A stretch of 64,000 bases of DNA from Brevibacterium sp. 239c. GTDB lineage: Bacteria; Actinomycetota; Actinomycetes; Actinomycetales; Brevibacteriaceae. Positions 8,333-16,375 of this stretch are shown piece after piece (position 1 is the first letter of the stretch; each line of letters begins with the position of its first letter). The notes below the pieces were generated by a model. That model ran no database searches. It saw nothing but the letters and a program-made list of their open reading frames with translations, and was not told where the DNA came from. Position numbers and translations under genes: made by a program. The stretch is taken from NCBI RefSeq assembly GCF_900169365.1, contig NZ_FXZH01000002.1, forward strand, positions 281,852-345,851. Direction: 5' to 3'.

Positions 8333-9100
8333 ATGACACAGCAACGCACGCGACAGCAATACGACGAGATCGCCCACTATCTGCGAACAGCCATTCGCGA
8401 AGGGTATTTCCAGCCCGGCGACGAGCTGCCCTCAGAGGCGGAGCTGACCCGCAAATTCACCACCTCCCGCGGCCCCGTCCGGCAGGCCATGTCGACCCTG
8501 CGGACCGAGGGGCTGATCTCCTCCGGGAGAGGGCGTCGGACGGTCGTCCTCGACAATGTGCCCACCCAGTCCTTCGACGACATCATCTCCTTCTCCCAGT
8601 GGTGCCACAATGCTGATATCGTTCCAGGTCAGCGCACCCAGTGGGTCACCCGCAGGCCCGCCGAGAAGTCACTGGCCGCGAGCCTGAGGATCTCAGACGG
8701 AGACCCGGTCGTCTCAGTCTTCAGGCTCCGCCTCATGGACGATGTGCCCACCATGGTCGAGCGATTGAACTATCCACTGGAAGTCGGCCGTCATGTGCTC
8801 GCCTTCGACACCGACTCCGGCTCGATCTACCAGGAGCTCATCGACCAGGGTGTCGACATCAGCCGAACGTCGCGGACCATCGATGCGATCGGAGCCAATG
8901 AGGACGACGCCGCTCTGCTCGAGGTCCCCGTCGGCACGCCGCTGCTGCGGGTTCGACGTCGCGCATTCACGAGCACCGGCGACCTGATCGAGTCCTCGGA
9001 TGACCGTTACCTCCCGTGGAAGGCCAGCTTCACGATGAACTCCACCCGCGGCAATCCCAGCTCGATGGCCCTGACATCGAGTCACCTCGGCGAGTTTTGA
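8333..9100 (+). CDS. GntR-family regulator with UTRA domain, probable phosphonate-operon repressor
   Basis: About 255 residues. The N-terminal winged helix reads YDEIAHYLRTAIREGYF, PSEAELTRKF, TSRGPVRQAM, LRTEGLISSGRGRRT; the C-terminal half is a UTRA ligand domain ending in SSDDRYLPWKASFTM. It belongs to the HutC/PhnF group and is divergent from the phosphonate operon, which makes it the likely local regulator. The start is uncertain: ATG 8333 has no clear ribosome site and is preceded by the palindrome CTGTACAG, while TTG 8297 would add 12 residues but has GGAAG only three bases away. Confidence 0.87.
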   Translation: MTQQRTRQQYDEIAHYLRTAIREGYFQPGDELPSEAELTRKFTTSRGPVRQAMSTLRTEGLISSGRGRRTVVLDNVPTQSFDDIISFSQWCHNADIVPGQRTQWVTRRPAEKSLAASLRISDGDPVVSVFRLRLMDDVPTMVERLNYPLEVGRHVLAFDTDSGSIYQELIDQGVDISRTSRTIDAIGANEDDAALLEVPVGTPLLRVRRRAFTSTGDLIESSDDRYLPWKASFTMNSTRGNPSSMALTSSHLGEF

Positions 9101-9158
9101 GCTTTACCTGGCCGGAGTAGTCTGGCCAGACCGAATCATCTGCTGGAAGGAACCGATC

Positions 9159-10550
9159 ATGGTCGAGAACACAGTTGATCAGCACGAACACGTAGACCTC
9201 CTCGTCATCGGATGGGGCAAGGGCGGAAAGACTCTCGCCGGCACCATGGCCCGAGCCGGAAAGCGCGTCGCAGTCGTCGAGCAGTCCGATGCCATGATCG
9301 GCGGATCCTGCATCAACATCGCATGCATCCCCACGAAGATCCTCGTCCACGACGCGGAGAACAAACGCGATGGCGATGACACCGACGAATATTTCGCCAA
9401 GGCCGTCGAACGCCGCGACACCCTGACCGGGGCGATGCGGAAGAAGAACTTCTCCATGTTGAACGACCTCGACTCGGTCCTGCTGGTCTCCGGACGTGCC
9501 GAGTTCACCGGCGAACGCGAAGTCCTCGTCACCGGCGGTGAGGATACGATGACGATCACCGCCGACACCGTCGTCGTCAACACCGGTTCGATCGCGAACA
9601 TCCCACCGATCGACGGGGCGACGCTCGGCGGACGCATCTATGACTCCGAAGCCCTGCAGCACGTCTCGCCATTTCCCAAGCGCCTGGTCGTCGTCGGCGG
9701 TGGCTACATCGGACTCGAGTTCGCGTCGATGTTCACCCACTTCGGATCCCAGGTCACCGTCCTCGACCGGGGCGAACGTCCCCTGGCCAGCGAGGACGCC
9801 GATGTCGCCGAGGTGGTTGCCAAGGCCCTGGCCGATGACGGCGTCACCATCGTCAACGAGGCCTCCGTGACTGCCGTCGCCGATGGCCCCGACAAGGCCA
9901 CCGTGACGTATGAGGTCGGAGGTGAAGAGAAGACCATCGACGCTGAGGCTGTCCTCCTGGCCGTCGGTCGTGCGTCGGGAACCGAGGGCCTCAACCTGGA
10001 CAAGGCAGGCATCGAAACCGACAAGCGCGGCTTCATCACCGTCGACGAGCACCTGCGCACCTCAGCCGAGGATGTGTTCGCCGCTGGCGACGTCAACGGC
10101 GGACCCATGTTCACCTACATCTCCCTCGACGACAACCGCATCCTTGCTGATCAGCTGCTCGGCGAGGGCAAGCGCACGACCGAAGACCGGTCTGCCGTGC
10201 CGTTTACGATGTTCCTCACCCCGCCCGTGGCACGTGTGGGGCTGAGCGAGGACGCCGCCCGCGAGCAGGGCTATGACGTCATGGTCGGGGCGAAGGCGAT
10301 GGCCGACATCGCGGCGGCACCGAGGGCGAAGATCGAAGGTGACCCCCGCGGCATCGTGAAGTTCGTCGTCGACGGAAAGACTGACCGCATCCTCGGCGCG
10401 GCCCTCGTCCATGTGCATTCGCAGGAGGTCATCAACACCGTGGCCCTGGCGATGCGCCACGACGTCACCGCGACTGAGCTGCGCGACACGATCTACACCC
10501 ACCCCTCGGCGACGGAAGCACTCAATGAGGTGCTCGGGGTCGTGAAGTAA
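9159..10550 (+). CDS. FAD-dependent pyridine nucleotide-disulfide oxidoreductase (RclA/MerA-like)
   Basis: A 463-residue flavoprotein with FAD and NAD(P) Rossmann motifs, the redox-active pair Cys51-Ile-Asn-Ile-Ala-Cys56 in GGSCINIACIPTK, and the C-terminal dimer domain with YTHPSATEAL. The CINIxCIPTK active site is typical of RclA-type reductases, which protect against reactive chlorine or hypothiocyanous acid, rather than of lipoamide dehydrogenase. It is a single gene with a GGAAGGAA site before its ATG. No lipoyl-complex gene is nearby, which supports a stress role. Mercuric reductase activity is unlikely, as there is no heavy-metal domain or mer gene. Confidence 0.8.
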   Translation: MVENTVDQHEHVDLLVIGWGKGGKTLAGTMARAGKRVAVVEQSDAMIGGSCINIACIPTKILVHDAENKRDGDDTDEYFAKAVERRDTLTGAMRKKNFSMLNDLDSVLLVSGRAEFTGEREVLVTGGEDTMTITADTVVVNTGSIANIPPIDGATLGGRIYDSEALQHVSPFPKRLVVVGGGYIGLEFASMFTHFGSQVTVLDRGERPLASEDADVAEVVAKALADDGVTIVNEASVTAVADGPDKATVTYEVGGEEKTIDAEAVLLAVGRASGTEGLNLDKAGIETDKRGFITVDEHLRTSAEDVFAAGDVNGGPMFTYISLDDNRILADQLLGEGKRTTEDRSAVPFTMFLTPPVARVGLSEDAAREQGYDVMVGAKAMADIAAAPRAKIEGDPRGIVKFVVDGKTDRILGAALVHVHSQEVINTVALAMRHDVTATELRDTIYTHPSATEALNEVLGVVK

Positions 10551-10567
10551 AGAGGGAAAAGCTGGGC

Positions 10568-10603
10568 CCATGGGCTCACACTGCGCGTAGTGTGAGCCCA
10601 TGG
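10568..10603. promoter_or_regulatory. 15-bp hairpin overlapping the yjbR start codon
   Basis: CCATGGGCTCACACT (10568-10582) and its exact reverse complement (10589-10603) enclose a 6-base loop. The right arm contains the ATG at 10600. A possible -10 (TAGTGT, 10588-10593) lies six bases before the ATG, which would make the mRNA leaderless. The hairpin can also end the upstream reductase transcript. Confidence 0.6.
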
Positions 10604-10995
10604 CACATCCGCAGATGTTCGATCCTGACGACCCACTGCTGGAGCGGGTTCGCAGGGCCGCATTGAGTCTTCCCGATGCTCAGGAGAAGGTCTCGCATGG
10701 ACGGCCCGCGTTCTTCACGAAGAAGGTCTTCGCCCATTATGGCGGCACCCGGAAGCACGTGACCGGGGAGATGGAACAGCATCCGCAGGCGGTGCTCATC
10801 CTGCCCGAACCTATGCACGCCGAGGTGCTGATGGAGCGACCTGATGCCTTCGTGCCCATGTACCTGGGTCCCGCGGGGTGGATCGGTCTGGAAGTTGCTG
10901 AACTCTCCGAAGAAGAGCTCCTTGAGCTGCTCACCGACTCCTACCGGAACACCGCGCCTGCAAGGCTGGTCCGACAGCTGTCCACGGACGACTAG
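10600..10995 (+). CDS. MmcQ/YjbR family protein
   Basis: A 131-residue single-domain protein of the YjbR-like fold (double-wing, DNA-binding-like). Family features are ALSLPDAQEKVSHGRPAFF near the N terminus and a central hydrophobic VPMYLGPAGWIGLEV strand region, followed by a LL..SYRNTAPARL tail. The biochemical role of this family is not settled. It stands alone after the RclA-like gene. Its ATG lies inside a long hairpin, and no Shine-Dalgarno sequence is visible, which suits leaderless translation. Confidence 0.78.
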   Translation: MAHPQMFDPDDPLLERVRRAALSLPDAQEKVSHGRPAFFTKKVFAHYGGTRKHVTGEMEQHPQAVLILPEPMHAEVLMERPDAFVPMYLGPAGWIGLEVAELSEEELLELLTDSYRNTAPARLVRQLSTDD

Positions 10996-11093
10996 GGGCT
11001 CCTGACGCAGGATCTTCTTTTGCGAAGTCAACACCGGGGCTTCTGCATGCTACTGAATGTGACAGGGCAGAAAGTTGGGGTAATTGAACCCGA

Positions 11094-12286
11094 TTAGGAC
11101 TCACGAAACCACGCCGCATTGGTCAGAAACTCTGTGACATCGTCTATCGAGGAGTCGGCGAAAGAAGCGCGTGGCGAGTGATTTGTTTCACTTGCTTTTT
11201 CTTCCGGCTCTGCTCCGATGAGGGCAAATGTACCTGGAACTTCGGCCAGGACATGAGCAAAGTCTTCCGATGCGGAAAGCGGTTCGACGAGCTCACGGGC
11301 TCGGTCCGGTCCGAAGACTGATTGGATGACTGTCCGAGAGTAGATGGCCTCTCTCTCATCGTTTACTGTGACCGGATAATCAGGCATGACTTCGATTTCC
11401 GCTTTCAGGCCATAGGCCTCGGCAGTCGAATGAGCGAGTTGCTGAACTGCTTCGAGCAGGCGGTGCTTCACCTCGGGCGAAAAGCTCCGTAACGAGATAC
11501 GCATTTCTGCAGTTTCGGGAATTATCACTGAACTGTTGCCTGCTTGAAGAGATCCAAGGGTTGCTACAACTGGTTCAAAAGGTCCGAATTTTCTTGCAAC
11601 GATGGTGTTGAGGCCCAGTCCGATTTCACAAGCCACAGGTACTGGGTCAAGGGTTTGATGTGGGAGGGAACCATGGCCCCAATACCTCGGATGACTATTC
11701 TCACTTCGTCGCAACCAGCCATGACCGTGCCAGGTCGAATGTACCAGGTTCGGGGTTCCAGCGTTCCTGAGAACACATGCACGCCAAAAGCCGCTGAAAT
11801 CGGCCGCCCTGCGCTCCTAAGTACACCATCTTCGATCATCCATTTCGCGCCCACATATTCTTCTTCGGCAGGCTGAAACATGAAGACGACGTCACATTTC
11901 AGTTCTCTCCGGTTCGCATGAAGTAGATGAGCTGCGCCGACTAGGCCTGCAGTGTGAACGTCATGTCCACAAGCGTGCATCAATCCTTGAATTCGAGATG
12001 CATACCCAATTTCGACCTTTTCTTCTACAGGCAAAGCGTCCATGTCAGCTCTCAATAATATGACTGGCGCGTCAGGATTCGAACGGGGGGACCGCAGAAC
12101 CGCAACAATTGAAGACTGGCGAGTGCCCGTAGATACTTCAAGCGATTCGAGCCCGTTGATCGACTTGAGAACGCTTGCTTGGGTTGCGGGGAGGTCGGTG
12201 CCAATTTCGGGATTCTGGTGAATTTCATGTCGAAGTTCACGAGTGATCTTTTGTACTTCCGGGGTCACACGTAGCGGGTCAGTCAA
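11094..12286 (-). pseudogene. M20D-family amidohydrolase, split by a one-base frameshift
   Basis: The N-terminal half (12286 to about 11680) carries HACGHDVHTAG, the paired EE and the metal-site pattern of M20 peptidases/amidohydrolases. The C-terminal half continues in another frame with GHGSLPHQTLDPV, the dimerisation domain start, and runs to 11094. Adding one G to the four-G run at 11677-11680 (CCCC on the + strand) restores RGIGGHGSLPH and a protein of about 397 residues, the normal family length. The start is TTG with AAGGAG upstream. It would hydrolyse an N-acyl or amide bond. A genuine pseudogene and a homopolymer sequencing error are both possible. Base composition is visibly less GC-rich than the neighbours. 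Confidence 0.85.
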
Positions 12287-12385
12287 TTCGGCTCCTTTGG
12301 TTTTAGCCCGGTGCTGGTTTTCATCTCAGCGGGATCAATTGAGCAGATAGGTTCTATTGGGGTCTGTCCGATTTGACTCGTCAGT

Positions 12386-13609
12386 TCACAGAGTGCTCAT
12401 TAGTACGGAGGCAACTACAACCGATCCCGTCGTCACGGTGGTGAAGCCGCCAATCAATAAGGGTGGGAAGATGTGGTTGAGAAGAGCTTGCCGCTCTGTT
12501 TTATTGCAGGTGACAGCTTCGGAAACTTCCTTGCAGATGATGAAATCTCCTGGGAAGCCGAAAAGTGCAGTCAGAGCGACCGGTGTGGCCAAATTTCGAT
12601 CCAGCCGAAGTAGCTTGGCGGTAGCGGAGCCGCCAATCATGATGCCAATCGGGCCAAGGACCAAGATCACGAGAGTCGGCAGCAAAGCTTGAAGCAAATT
12701 TTGCGGGGTAACAGTGCCGACGGCAACGATGACCACCAGCGTCACAGTCGTAGTCGCAAAACCGAAGCTTCCTGCCTTATCGAGCGAACGCGCGGGAAGT
12801 ATCCGGAAAGCTCTGAGCGCGAAGCCTATAACGAGGCACCACAGCGTGTAGCTGATGCCTGTAGTTTCCCCAATCCATGTGGCTGCCAGCGTTCCGGCCA
12901 CCAAAATCGCGAGTATCACCGCGGGTGAGTACATTTGGTTTGGGAAAAGTGGCGATGGCCCGTCATCCTCCACGTCTGGTTCAGTTGGGGGCGAACTAAG
13001 AGGAGTCGGCGCAGAACCGCCAGAGCTGGTGGTTGCGCCCGCCAGTGCGGTGACATGTGCTGATTGGCTTCTAGATTGGGCGATCCATTTGATGGCGTAT
13101 CGACGGAGAAATAGCATCGCGATTGGTAGGCCGATCAACTGTTGCAGCGCGAGGATCAGCGCGGGGATTGGCACCAAGTTTTCCAATCCGATTTCGGTCA
13201 GTTTGTTGGTGGATATCAAAGTGGCAATGAATCCTCCGGCTACAGGGCCAGCTCCAGCTACCGAAGCATGATAGCCAATGATGAAAGAACCAACTCCGAC
13301 TACCAGCAGCACCGCCCCGAGCATGCCGGAAAGTGCGACAAGCACGTACTTGTACTGAACCTTAAGGGTTGATAGCGGCATCATCGTTCCAAGATGCATG
13401 ATCAACAGTCCCGTCAGGAGATTTCCGACAGCAACTAGCGTGTGCTGGTCAACGGAATCTTGGCTGAAAACCCCACACCAAACTGCCGCTAGGTACAAGC
13501 CCATGCTTATCAGTAGAGAGGGAACGCGGGCGCGTGTAATAGTTGCGAGGACTTCTCCGACTGCCATGCAGGCGAGTAGGCCGAGGGCGACAACGAGCGG
13601 TTCGTACAT
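12386..13609 (-). CDS. Polytopic membrane carrier of unassigned family
   Basis: A 407-residue protein with about ten hydrophobic segments and a soluble Ser/Thr/Pro-rich loop near residues 190-220. Two similar halves seem to end in short reentrant-like stretches (AGGFIATLISTNKL; LFGFPGDFIICKEV), as in GltS/ESS-like secondary carriers, but I do not recognise the family with certainty. AAGGAG precedes the ATG. It lies 100 bases upstream of the broken M20 amidohydrolase on the same strand and shares its lower GC, so the pair probably took up and cleaved one amide-type compound and arrived together. Confidence 0.7.
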   Translation of the reverse strand: MYEPLVVALGLLACMAVGEVLATITRARVPSLLISMGLYLAAVWCGVFSQDSVDQHTLVAVGNLLTGLLIMHLGTMMPLSTLKVQYKYVLVALSGMLGAVLLVVGVGSFIIGYHASVAGAGPVAGGFIATLISTNKLTEIGLENLVPIPALILALQQLIGLPIAMLFLRRYAIKWIAQSRSQSAHVTALAGATTSSGGSAPTPLSSPPTEPDVEDDGPSPLFPNQMYSPAVILAILVAGTLAATWIGETTGISYTLWCLVIGFALRAFRILPARSLDKAGSFGFATTTVTLVVIVAVGTVTPQNLLQALLPTLVILVLGPIGIMIGGSATAKLLRLDRNLATPVALTALFGFPGDFIICKEVSEAVTCNKTERQALLNHIFPPLLIGGFTTVTTGSVVVASVLMSTL

Positions 13610-14087
13610 GGCACTCCTTCGTGTTGGTACGTGGTCGGGCCCAATCCTGTGGGAAGTGATGCTCTGTTCTCAAACGCAATTCTCATCCGCTGGGAACGAT
13701 CTGTTGCCTCCGAGGTTTTCGGCGTCTTCCCCAGGCGGAGCGCGGTGGCTCCTCGGGGTTGATGCCGTGGCGTTCTTATGTGTTTCAGCTCCCCGTAAAC
13801 GCAAATTCGTAGCGACTATCTATTGAACTGAGTGAATGCGAGCGCAATGAAATCGAGGCGATAGCGCACCACATGGCGACCGGGCCCGCCATGTGGTGCC
13901 TGCCTCTGTGTTCGCAAAACTCATTGAGCTATTCGTCCTTGGCTGAGGTCGTGGCAGCAAAGCGTTCACCCTCCCGATGGCCAGGGCGGGTATGGAGTTC
14001 GTCTATGTAGGACGAGGTCGGTCTGCAGATATGATCACTTTGGCGGTTAGCGCCGTACCTGAACGCCCCAATTGACTCGAGGTCCCG
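13610..14087. other. 478-bp divergent intergenic region, no gene seen
   Basis: Lies between the membrane carrier (-) and the IclR gene (+). I see no credible coding sequence. Its main feature is the long inverted repeat at 13866-13899. Promoters for both flanking genes must lie here, but no clear -35/-10 pair stands out. Confidence 0.6.
13866..13899. repeat. Perfect 13-bp inverted repeat, 8-base loop
   Basis: GCACCACATGGCG (13866-13878) is followed after eight bases by its exact reverse complement (13887-13899). It is about 190 bases before the IclR start and 255 before the carrier start, with no T-run on either side. It could be an operator, a transcription barrier or a leftover mobile-element end. 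Confidence 0.75.
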
Positions 14088-14876
14088 ATGGCAGAGCTGC
14101 CAGATCCAAGCAAGAGAATTCGCCCAGCAAATCGTTCTAGCTTTGATCCCGACACGGCGGGACGCGACACCGCACTGGAACGCGGACTGCGGATTCTTTC
14201 GGCCGTTGCAGAAACAGGTGAGACCAACGCGAAAAGCCTCGCTGCAACTCTCAGCCTTCCACTGTCGACGACCTATCGATACCTCAAGACACTGCGCGAA
14301 TTCGACCTCGTCGAAGAATTTGGAGGACGATACTTACCCAGCGCCCGCTTGAGCTCATGGTCGGGTGCCGCGACAACCCGATCGTATTTGCTTGACGTCG
14401 GCAACAAGTTCCTCCGCGAATTGAGCGAACGCAGCGGCAGAACTTCAGTCCTGGCAGTGAGAGAAGGGCGCAGAGCAGTGTGTCTGAGGCAAGTTGCCCC
14501 CGACGAAGACGCGGAAATTGCCTTTCGCACCTACGAGGTCCTTCCTCTGGACAGCGGTGCCGGACAACGAGTATTGCTTGCTCACGCTCCCACACAGATT
14601 ATCGCTGAGGTTGTCGACGGATCTCACCATTCAGAGGAAGCTCTTTTAGCCTCGCTTCGTCGGATCTGCACCGATGGGTTCGCCTACTCTCAATCCGAAA
14701 TGGGCACCGGCGCGAACGCCCTTTCATATCCGGTTACCGTCCGTGGTGAAGTCCTGTGCTCCCTGACGCTGGCAGGACGCTCCGAACGCTTCGGCAATGT
14801 GACGGCAGCATCGCTCAAACCGGTCCTTCTCGAGGCAGTCGAAGCGTTAAGGGCCGAGCTACTTGAGGTGTGCTGA
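14088..14876 (+). CDS. IclR-family transcriptional regulator
   Basis: A 262-residue regulator. The winged helix spans about residues 28-85 (ALERGLRILSAVAETGE, LAATLSLPLSTTYRYLKTL), followed by an IclR effector domain with LRELSERSGRTSVLAVREG and a C-terminal YSQSEMGTGANALSYPV segment. GAGGT lies five bases before the ATG. It heads the P450/ammonia-lyase/symporter group. A 21-bp motif found just downstream of this gene and again at 19370-19390 is its probable operator. IclR proteins of catabolic clusters usually sense the substrate or an intermediate. Confidence 0.9.
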   Translation: MAELPDPSKRIRPANRSSFDPDTAGRDTALERGLRILSAVAETGETNAKSLAATLSLPLSTTYRYLKTLREFDLVEEFGGRYLPSARLSSWSGAATTRSYLLDVGNKFLRELSERSGRTSVLAVREGRRAVCLRQVAPDEDAEIAFRTYEVLPLDSGAGQRVLLAHAPTQIIAEVVDGSHHSEEALLASLRRICTDGFAYSQSEMGTGANALSYPVTVRGEVLCSLTLAGRSERFGNVTAASLKPVLLEAVEALRAELLEVC

Positions 14877-14888
14877 CCTCCGAGTCCG

Positions 14889-14909
14889 GATTCCCACCAC
14901 GTGAGAATT
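14889..14909. promoter_or_regulatory. Candidate IclR operator, copy 1 (before the P450 gene)
   Basis: The 21 bases start GATTCCC and end CACGTGAGAATT. They agree at 19 of 21 positions with the reverse complement of 19370-19390. The outer parts form an imperfect dyad (GATTCCC against GAGAATT). The site is about 125 bases before the P450 start. Confidence 0.7.
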
Positions 14910-15032
14910 CGATTCGCCGGAAGATGTCCGACTTCCTAATCTGAAGGGAAGAAGACCGTACAACCCTGTGCCGCGACGTCGGGCGACAGGGCCCGGTTCG
15001 GTTCGCTGGAGAACGAGCAATGGAGGTCATCC

Positions 15033-16298
15033 ATGGTGAACACATCGACGGAATCAACTTCAACAGAGTCCACTGCAGTGGACACTCGAAGCAATGAGAT
15101 TCGGATTTCAGATATCCCCGTCCTCAATGAAGACCCCTATTCGCTGGAAAACCTCGCCGACCCCTATCCGTTCATGAGCCGCTTGCGAGCACGAGGTCCC
15201 GCCGCCTGGTTGAGTGAATATGAGGTGCCTGCTTTCGGCCGGGATTCCGAAGTGCGCGAAATTCTTGAAGATCATCGCACATTTATTTCCGGGGCAGGAG
15301 TTGGCAGCGTCAACATCCATCACAACCCGCCCCTTCGCAAACCCGGAATCCTTGAAGTCGATCCGCCCCTGCACACTCGAATGCGGATGGCGATGGACGG
15401 TGTCATCACGCCGCGAAAACTGCGGCCGAGGCGGAAGGACTTCTCCACTTACGCGAAGACCGCCATCGACGAGATCCTGTCAACCGAGAATGGTGAATTC
15501 GACGCCGCCCGTCTGGCTGAGCAATACGTGCTGCGTGTCTTCGGCGATGCGGTCGGCATTCCCCGTGAGGGCAGAGCAGAGAACCTCCTAGTCCAGGGAG
15601 CGGCGAACTTCGCCACCTTCGGACCCCAGAATGAGGTCGCCAAGAGGTGGATCGCCGAGGCTGAAGGAACCTATGACTGGGTGCTGGCGAACTGTGCCCG
15701 CGAGGTCCTCGACCCCTCCGGCATGGGAGCTCAGCTGTGGGAATTCGCCGACTCTGGAGAGATCTCCCCCGAAGAGGCCACACTGCTGGTCAGGGCGCTT
15801 CTGTCGGCCGGTTTGGACACGACCATCTATGCGATCACGAATACGCTGAATACTCTGGCTCGTCACCCCGACCAATATGCGAAGATCCATGCTGATCCGC
15901 GACGAATGCGCTTCGCCATCGACGAGTCTTTTCGGCTCGAAAGTCCCTTCTATGCTTTTTACCGCACCACGTCGAGAGACACGGTGCTCTCCGGTGTCGA
16001 AATACCTGCCGAGACAAAGGTTCTCGTGTTTCCCGGTAGCGCAAACAGGGACGAGACCAAATGGGGAGATGACGCCGACGTCTACCGGTACGACCGAGAC
16101 TCGAGCGGACACCTGACCTTCGGCATGGGGATCCACCAGTGCGTGGGCCAGCCAATCTCACGTATGGAGATGGAAGCCTTTCTTTCCGCATTCGTTACCC
16201 GTATTGCGAGTCTCGAGCAAACAGGGCCCACCGAACGGCTTATCCATACGACGTTGCAGAGCTATGCGACGGTGCCGCTAAAGGCACATGCGGCCTGA
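15033..16298 (+). CDS. Cytochrome P450, CYP199-like
   Basis: A 421-residue bacterial P450. The I-helix reads AGLDTT (residues 259-264) with the usual acid-alcohol pair, the ExxR motif is E298-S-F-R301, and the haem thiolate is Cys370 in FGMGIHQCVGQ. The stretch FYRTTSRD...VLVFPGSANRD is very like CYP199A enzymes, which oxidise or O-demethylate para-substituted benzoic and cinnamic acids. GGAGGT precedes the ATG. It has a Ser/Thr-rich N-terminal tail of about 20 residues. Electrons probably come from the FMN/2Fe-2S reductase encoded at 18159-19277, as no separate ferredoxin gene is present. Confidence 0.93.
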   Translation: MVNTSTESTSTESTAVDTRSNEIRISDIPVLNEDPYSLENLADPYPFMSRLRARGPAAWLSEYEVPAFGRDSEVREILEDHRTFISGAGVGSVNIHHNPPLRKPGILEVDPPLHTRMRMAMDGVITPRKLRPRRKDFSTYAKTAIDEILSTENGEFDAARLAEQYVLRVFGDAVGIPREGRAENLLVQGAANFATFGPQNEVAKRWIAEAEGTYDWVLANCAREVLDPSGMGAQLWEFADSGEISPEEATLLVRALLSAGLDTTIYAITNTLNTLARHPDQYAKIHADPRRMRFAIDESFRLESPFYAFYRTTSRDTVLSGVEIPAETKVLVFPGSANRDETKWGDDADVYRYDRDSSGHLTFGMGIHQCVGQPISRMEMEAFLSAFVTRIASLEQTGPTERLIHTTLQSYATVPLKAHAA

Positions 16299-16375
16299 AC
16301 CGCGACCGGCGCACTGAGACCCCAGCGATCAAAACCCAACGTTCACGCACCCAGCACCCGAAACAGACCACCCCT

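Noticed and set aside
9030..10052. 340-codon open frame antisense to the RclA-like gene
   Set aside because: The plus-strand frame has a complete, motif-rich flavoprotein; the antisense frame has no recognisable domain and is of the kind common in high-GC DNA.
9159..10550. Calling the flavoprotein dihydrolipoamide dehydrogenase or mercuric reductase
   Set aside because: The CINIACIPTK active site and lack of lipoyl-complex or mer genes fit the RclA group better.
16139..16375. N-terminal extension of the ammonia-lyase frame into the P450 gene
   Set aside because: It overlaps the P450 C terminus in another frame and is rich in Arg and Thr; the family core begins after 16376.
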